Origin: an uncultured Alphaproteobacteria bacterium
Lineage (GTDB): Bacteria > Pseudomonadota > Alphaproteobacteria > Rickettsiales > Midichloriaceae
NCBI GenBank assembly: GCA_903860855.1
Contig: CAIOSF010000035.1
Span: 1-8,373 of the forward strand
Length of the DNA stretch: 8,373 bases
Direction of reading: 5' to 3'
The translations under genes and the position numbers were made by a program. The notes beneath the pieces are model-generated. The model was not told the origin of the DNA, did not search any database, and saw only the letters and a list, made by a program, of their open reading frames with translations. Each line of letters starts with the position of its first letter. The first letter of the stretch is position 1. Positions 5,692-8,373 of the stretch are shown piece by piece.

Positions 5692-8172
5692 CTAGTCTAC
5701 GTTCTCGCCCGTCATTTTGTGACCATCCTGTGGTCCATCATTTCGCAAGCCATATTTCATTATTGTTTGAGTAAAGTATTCAGGCAAAGGAGCTTCTGCC
5801 TGGATTTTCCTATCATCCATATTAAATTCAATCTGTTTGGCGTGAAGATGCATAAATTTGGCTTCTCTGTGAGCTTTGCTGTACATAACTGCGATTTCAT
5901 TAATAGTTTCGCCAGTACCAGCACCATCTTCATCAGTAGCACTGCCTATTCCATCACCACTTTCATTTCTAGTAGGCGCCTTGCTGTATCGATAATCACC
6001 GAGAACAGGGCAGCCTATAATGGCACTATGAGCCCTAATTTGATGCATACGACCCGTAGGTATTGTAAGCTCAACTAGGCTGAAAAAGTCGCTATGAGCT
6101 AGTACTTTATAGTTGGTGACCGCTTCCTTGCCGTTCACCTCATCTTCTACCATATTACCCTTGGTGTGAGCATCACCCTCTTTATGTAGGGGAGCATCTA
6201 TGATACCCTCATGCACCGTCGGTACCCCACACCATATGGCGATGTACTTCTTGTGTACCTGTTTCTCACGAAATGCTTCACTGACTTTAGCAGCTGAATC
6301 AAACCTGCGAGCTAGGACCAAAACTCCACTAGTTTCCTTATCAAGCCTATGAACTAGACGTGGGCGACGCTCATAATCAAATTTCATGTAATCAAGCAAA
6401 TCATCTACACTTATGCTTATACCAGTTCCACCTTGGGTCGCTATGCCTGCTGGCTTATTTAGGATCAGCACCTCATCATCCTTATACACCATGGCCTCCA
6501 ATAACTTCTCAGCTAAGAGCTGCTGTCTATGCTCATCTGATGGGGAACGATGCCCTTCACCCCCTGTTCCTCTATTATCATTTCTTCTGCCATCACCTCC
6601 TCCCCTATCGCCTCTTCCTCTATAACTTTTTCTGTCACCAGAACCTCTTTCATCAAGATTTCTTGAGTTACCAGAGCGGTATTCCCTTTTTTCATATACC
6701 ACTCCTTCTGTTCTTTTATTAGTATCTCTCCCGGTCGATCCCTCTTCTCGCCTTTTATTCTCATAGTAACCTTTTCTGCCACCATCACTTTGACCTCCTT
6801 CATCTCTAGGACTTCTTTCCGAACGCCCTTCAAAGCGACTGCTTCCACCAGAGCGTCCCTCTCCAGAAGAACGATTATCTCCTCCGCGACCATCTCTAGA
6901 ATGACCCTCAGCATTTCTGCCGAAGTCCTTTTCTCCTCCTTTGCCTCCCCCGCCATATCTTCTTTCGCCTCCATCACGACGATCATCTCGGCCACCACCC
7001 ATCCCTTCGCGACGCTCATATCCTCCAGTTTTTCTTTCAAATCCACCACCTTCTCTTCTTGGTTCACCTCTTGGTCCTACTCTCGGCTCTCCCCTTGATT
7101 CATTATGTCCGCCAAATCCTCTGGTCCTATCACCCTTATCTTCACCACCTCTTATCCTATCTCTGTTTTCACCAAATCTATTTGGCCTAGGACTCCTATC
7201 AGAATAGCCATCAGGGCGATTACCACCCGAGCGACCATCTCCTGTGCGACCTTCGGCATTTCTAGCGAAACCTCCCCTATCCTCTCGTCCCCTTCTGCCA
7301 TCAGAGCCATCTCGACTCAAGCTCCTTTTTCCCCTATCGTCATTACCCCTACCGAAGTCTTCCCTTCTCCCTTCACTCTTACGGCTAAAGTCTTTTTTGC
7401 CATTCTCTGACCAACCAAACCTCGTTGGATGCGCACCACCATCTCTATCTCTAGCTTCCCTGACCATACCATACCGACTACCCCCTCCATCACGACGATC
7501 ATCTCGGCGCTCACCACCTCCTCCTCGATAGCCGCCATCACCACGATAACCACCCTCTCTGTTGTCCCGGCGTTCGCCACCACTGCGCCCTTCATATCCT
7601 CCAGTTTTTCTTTCAAATCCACCACCTTCTCTTCTTGGTTCACCTCTTGGTCCTACTCTTGGCTCTCCCCTTGATTCATTATGTCCGCCGAACTCCCTTC
7701 CTCTATCTTCACTACCTCTTGTCCTATCCCTATCCTCACCAGATCTATTTGGCCTTGACCCCCTATCGGAATAGCCTTCGGGACGATTGTTGCCTTGGCG
7801 ATTACCATCTCTGTGCACCTCCCCTGAGCGACCTTCGGCATTTCTACCAAACCCTCTTGTACCACCCCTATCATCTCGGCGCTCCTCTCCGAAGCGGCTA
7901 TCTCCTCGGTGATTTCTGCTATCACTTCTACCTTCACCAGCTCCGCCTTCACGTGGACTCTGCGTCACAACCCTATGAGGAAAGCTGATTTCCTGACCTT
8001 CTCGTATTTGAGCCGAAACATCACTCTGTTTTCCATCAATTTTGATATCACCTTTGCGGGATGCTTTAGCTATTTGGATAAACTGAGCCTTTGGGTAATA
8101 ACGCTTGAACCAACGATCCAGACGTGCCCCGGTGTCTTCGCGGCTTACTTTTATATTTATACGGTTGGTCAT
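5692..8172 (-). CDS. rluC: RluC-type 23S rRNA pseudouridine synthase with a large RG-rich insertion
   Basis: This enzyme family isomerises uridine to pseudouridine in 23S rRNA. Residues 10-67 form an S4 RNA-binding domain (GARLDRWFKRYYPKAQ...). Residues 555-805 form the RluA-family catalytic domain, with LNKPAGIATQGG (571-582), the catalytic motif HRLDKETSG (Asp611), and PTGRMHQIRAH (705-715). Relatives have about 300-330 residues; this one has 826. About 470 residues (72-545) of Arg, Gly, Glu, Asp and Ser form a disordered region with many RGG/RG, RDD and ERR runs, including a 192-residue duplication. A second acidic, Gly-rich insertion lies at 732-760. The position resembles RluC more than RluD (DKETSGVLVLAR), but the modified sites cannot be read from sequence. 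ATG at 8172 starts the S4 domain; its ribosome-binding site is weak. The open frame through the low-complexity DNA indicates selection to keep it. Confidence 0.93.
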   Translation of the reverse strand: MTNRINIKVSREDTGARLDRWFKRYYPKAQFIQIAKASRKGDIKIDGKQSDVSAQIREGQEISFPHRVVTQSPREGGAGEGRSDSRNHRGDSRFGEERRDDRGGTRGFGRNAEGRSGEVHRDGNRQGNNRPEGYSDRGSRPNRSGEDRDRTRGSEDRGREFGGHNESRGEPRVGPRGEPRREGGGFERKTGGYEGRSGGERRDNREGGYRGDGGYRGGGGERRDDRRDGGGSRYGMVREARDRDGGAHPTRFGWSENGKKDFSRKSEGRREDFGRGNDDRGKRSLSRDGSDGRRGREDRGGFARNAEGRTGDGRSGGNRPDGYSDRSPRPNRFGENRDRIRGGEDKGDRTRGFGGHNESRGEPRVGPRGEPRREGGGFERKTGGYERREGMGGGRDDRRDGGERRYGGGGKGGEKDFGRNAEGHSRDGRGGDNRSSGEGRSGGSSRFEGRSERSPRDEGGQSDGGRKGYYENKRREEGSTGRDTNKRTEGVVYEKREYRSGNSRNLDERGSGDRKSYRGRGDRGGGDGRRNDNRGTGGEGHRSPSDEHRQQLLAEKLLEAMVYKDDEVLILNKPAGIATQGGTGISISVDDLLDYMKFDYERRPRLVHRLDKETSGVLVLARRFDSAAKVSEAFREKQVHKKYIAIWCGVPTVHEGIIDAPLHKEGDAHTKGNMVEDEVNGKEAVTNYKVLAHSDFFSLVELTIPTGRMHQIRAHSAIIGCPVLGDYRYSKAPTRNESGDGIGSATDEDGAGTGETINEIAVMYSKAHREAKFMHLHAKQIEFNMDDRKIQAEAPLPEYFTQTIMKYGLRNDGPQDGHKMTGENVD
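7016..7113. repeat. 98-bp direct repeat, copy 1, in the RG-rich part of rluC
   Basis: Matches 7592-7689 with one mismatch (C at 7084, T at 7660). It codes for residues 354-386, including GEPRVGPRGEPRREGGGF. The offset of 576 bp is exactly 192 codons, so the frame is kept. Flanking sequence on both sides is also similar but diverged, for example F(G/A)RNAEGR and RP(E/D)GYSDR. Confidence 0.9.
7592..7689. repeat. 98-bp direct repeat, copy 2, in the RG-rich part of rluC
   Basis: The partner of 7016-7113, coding for residues 162-194. The near-identity of this core against more diverged flanks suggests a tandem duplication of about 576 bp followed by gene conversion, or a recent second exchange. 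A third, shorter unit beginning FGRNAEG occurs at residues 417-423. Confidence 0.9.
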
Positions 8173-8184
8173 GCTAATTCTAAG

Positions 8185-8199
8185 ATAATAGGGTATTAT
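8185..8199. repeat. 6-bp palindrome in the rluC leader
   Basis: ATAATA-GGG-TATTAT lies 13-27 bases upstream of the rluC ATG. It could form a weak hairpin near the start codon or serve as an operator. It is short and AT-rich, so chance is likely. Confidence 0.3.
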
Positions 8200-8231
8200 T
8201 TATTCTATAGTGATCATATTTGAGCGATGAA

Positions 8232-8254
8232 CTTTAGTAAAGAACTTAGTAAGT
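8232..8254. promoter_or_regulatory. Two adjacent pseudo-palindromes upstream of rluC
   Basis: CTTTAGTAAAG (8232-8242) and ACTTAGTAAGT (8244-8254) are two similar palindromes with centres 12 bp apart, 60-82 bp upstream of the rluC ATG. The spacing is close to one helical turn, as for paired repressor sites. They also lie inside the decayed frame, so the pattern may be incidental. Confidence 0.3.
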
Positions 8255-8328
8255 GGATGGTCTCACTCCTCTTGCCCACCTATAATACCAGTTTCCGCTT
8301 TTAACTACTGCTACTTCACTCGTCGCTC

Positions 8329-8345
8329 ACATAGTTTAACTATGT
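8329..8345. repeat. 17-bp near-perfect palindrome
   Basis: ACATAGTT-T-AACTATGT has 8-bp arms around one base and is flanked on both sides by TCGCTC or ATCGCTC in direct orientation. It could be part of a dispersed palindromic repeat or a binding site. Confidence 0.5.
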
Positions 8346-8373
8346 ATCGCTCCTCTCTCATTGCATTATTTAA

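Larger units (their letters stand above)
8200..8373 (-). pseudogene. Decayed reading frame upstream of rluC
   Basis: One minus-strand frame reads protein-like sequence across the whole stretch but contains three internal stops (TAG, TAG, TGA) before TAA at 8202-8200. The pieces are MREERYIVKLCERRVK, LKAETGIIGGQEE and DHPLTKFFTKVHRSN. It runs off the right edge. It may be a gene remnant or a dispersed repeat that happens to translate well. The rluC promoter must lie within or next to it; no clear -35/-10 pair was found, only TATAGA at 8208-8203. Confidence 0.3.

Noticed and set aside
5653..6078. Plus-strand frame of 141 codons
   Set aside because: Antisense to the conserved catalytic domain of RluC.
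7016..7689. Possible CRISPR or satellite array
   Set aside because: There are only two near-identical copies, in frame inside a coding gene, with no regular short repeats or spacers.
6360..8223. Many long open frames on both strands overlapping rluC
   Set aside because: The Arg/Gly-rich coding DNA gives low-complexity Ser/Pro/Leu or Glu/Val/Met frames in all readings. Two of the minus-strand ones begin with the same peptide only because of the 98-bp repeat.

Overview
The window looks like chromosomal DNA from an alphaproteobacterium, most likely a host-associated lineage of the Rickettsiales or Holosporales type. This is inferred from moderately AT-rich DNA, long intergenic stretches, decayed and duplicated genes of unknown function beside two housekeeping genes, and a small exported SH3-repeat protein of a kind common in alphaproteobacteria. 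No rRNA, tRNA, CRISPR array or intact insertion sequence was seen.

Almost everything lies on the minus strand. From right to left: (1) a 174-bp tail upstream of rluC holds a decayed reading frame and several short palindromes. (2) 8172-5692 is a RluC-type 23S rRNA pseudouridine synthase in which about 470 residues of Arg/Gly-rich disordered sequence separate the S4 domain from the catalytic domain. The insertion carries an internal 192-codon duplication. (3) 5534-5656 is a 40-codon plus-strand ORF whose Shine-Dalgarno sequence lies inside a perfect 9-bp hairpin. It converges on rluC and diverges from coaD. (4) 5330-4824 is coaD, for coenzyme A biosynthesis. (5) 4644-3740 is an unrecognised gene that becomes one 300-residue frame only if two +1 shifts are made. 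The first shift site resembles the programmed site of the RF2 gene prfB. A perfect 12-bp hairpin lies between the two sites. (6) 3649-2996 is an exported two-SH3-domain protein. (7) 2621-696 is a 641-residue acidic protein with no recognised domain, preceded by a nine-residue leader minicistron that owns the only good ribosome-binding site. (8) 511-173 is a truncated paralogue of the central part of the 641-residue protein, and it keeps a copy of a 22-bp upstream element. (9) The left edge carries a GC-richer partial reading frame of doubtful coding status.

The two recognisable enzymes act in core metabolism (CoaD) and ribosome maturation (RluC) and are not functionally linked. The block 173-4644 looks like an accessory region: an exported protein, a large unknown acidic protein with a decaying relative, and a frameshifted gene. 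The points most worth following up are the prfB-like shift site, the small ORF with the sequestered ribosome-binding site, and the expanding RG-rich insertion in RluC.
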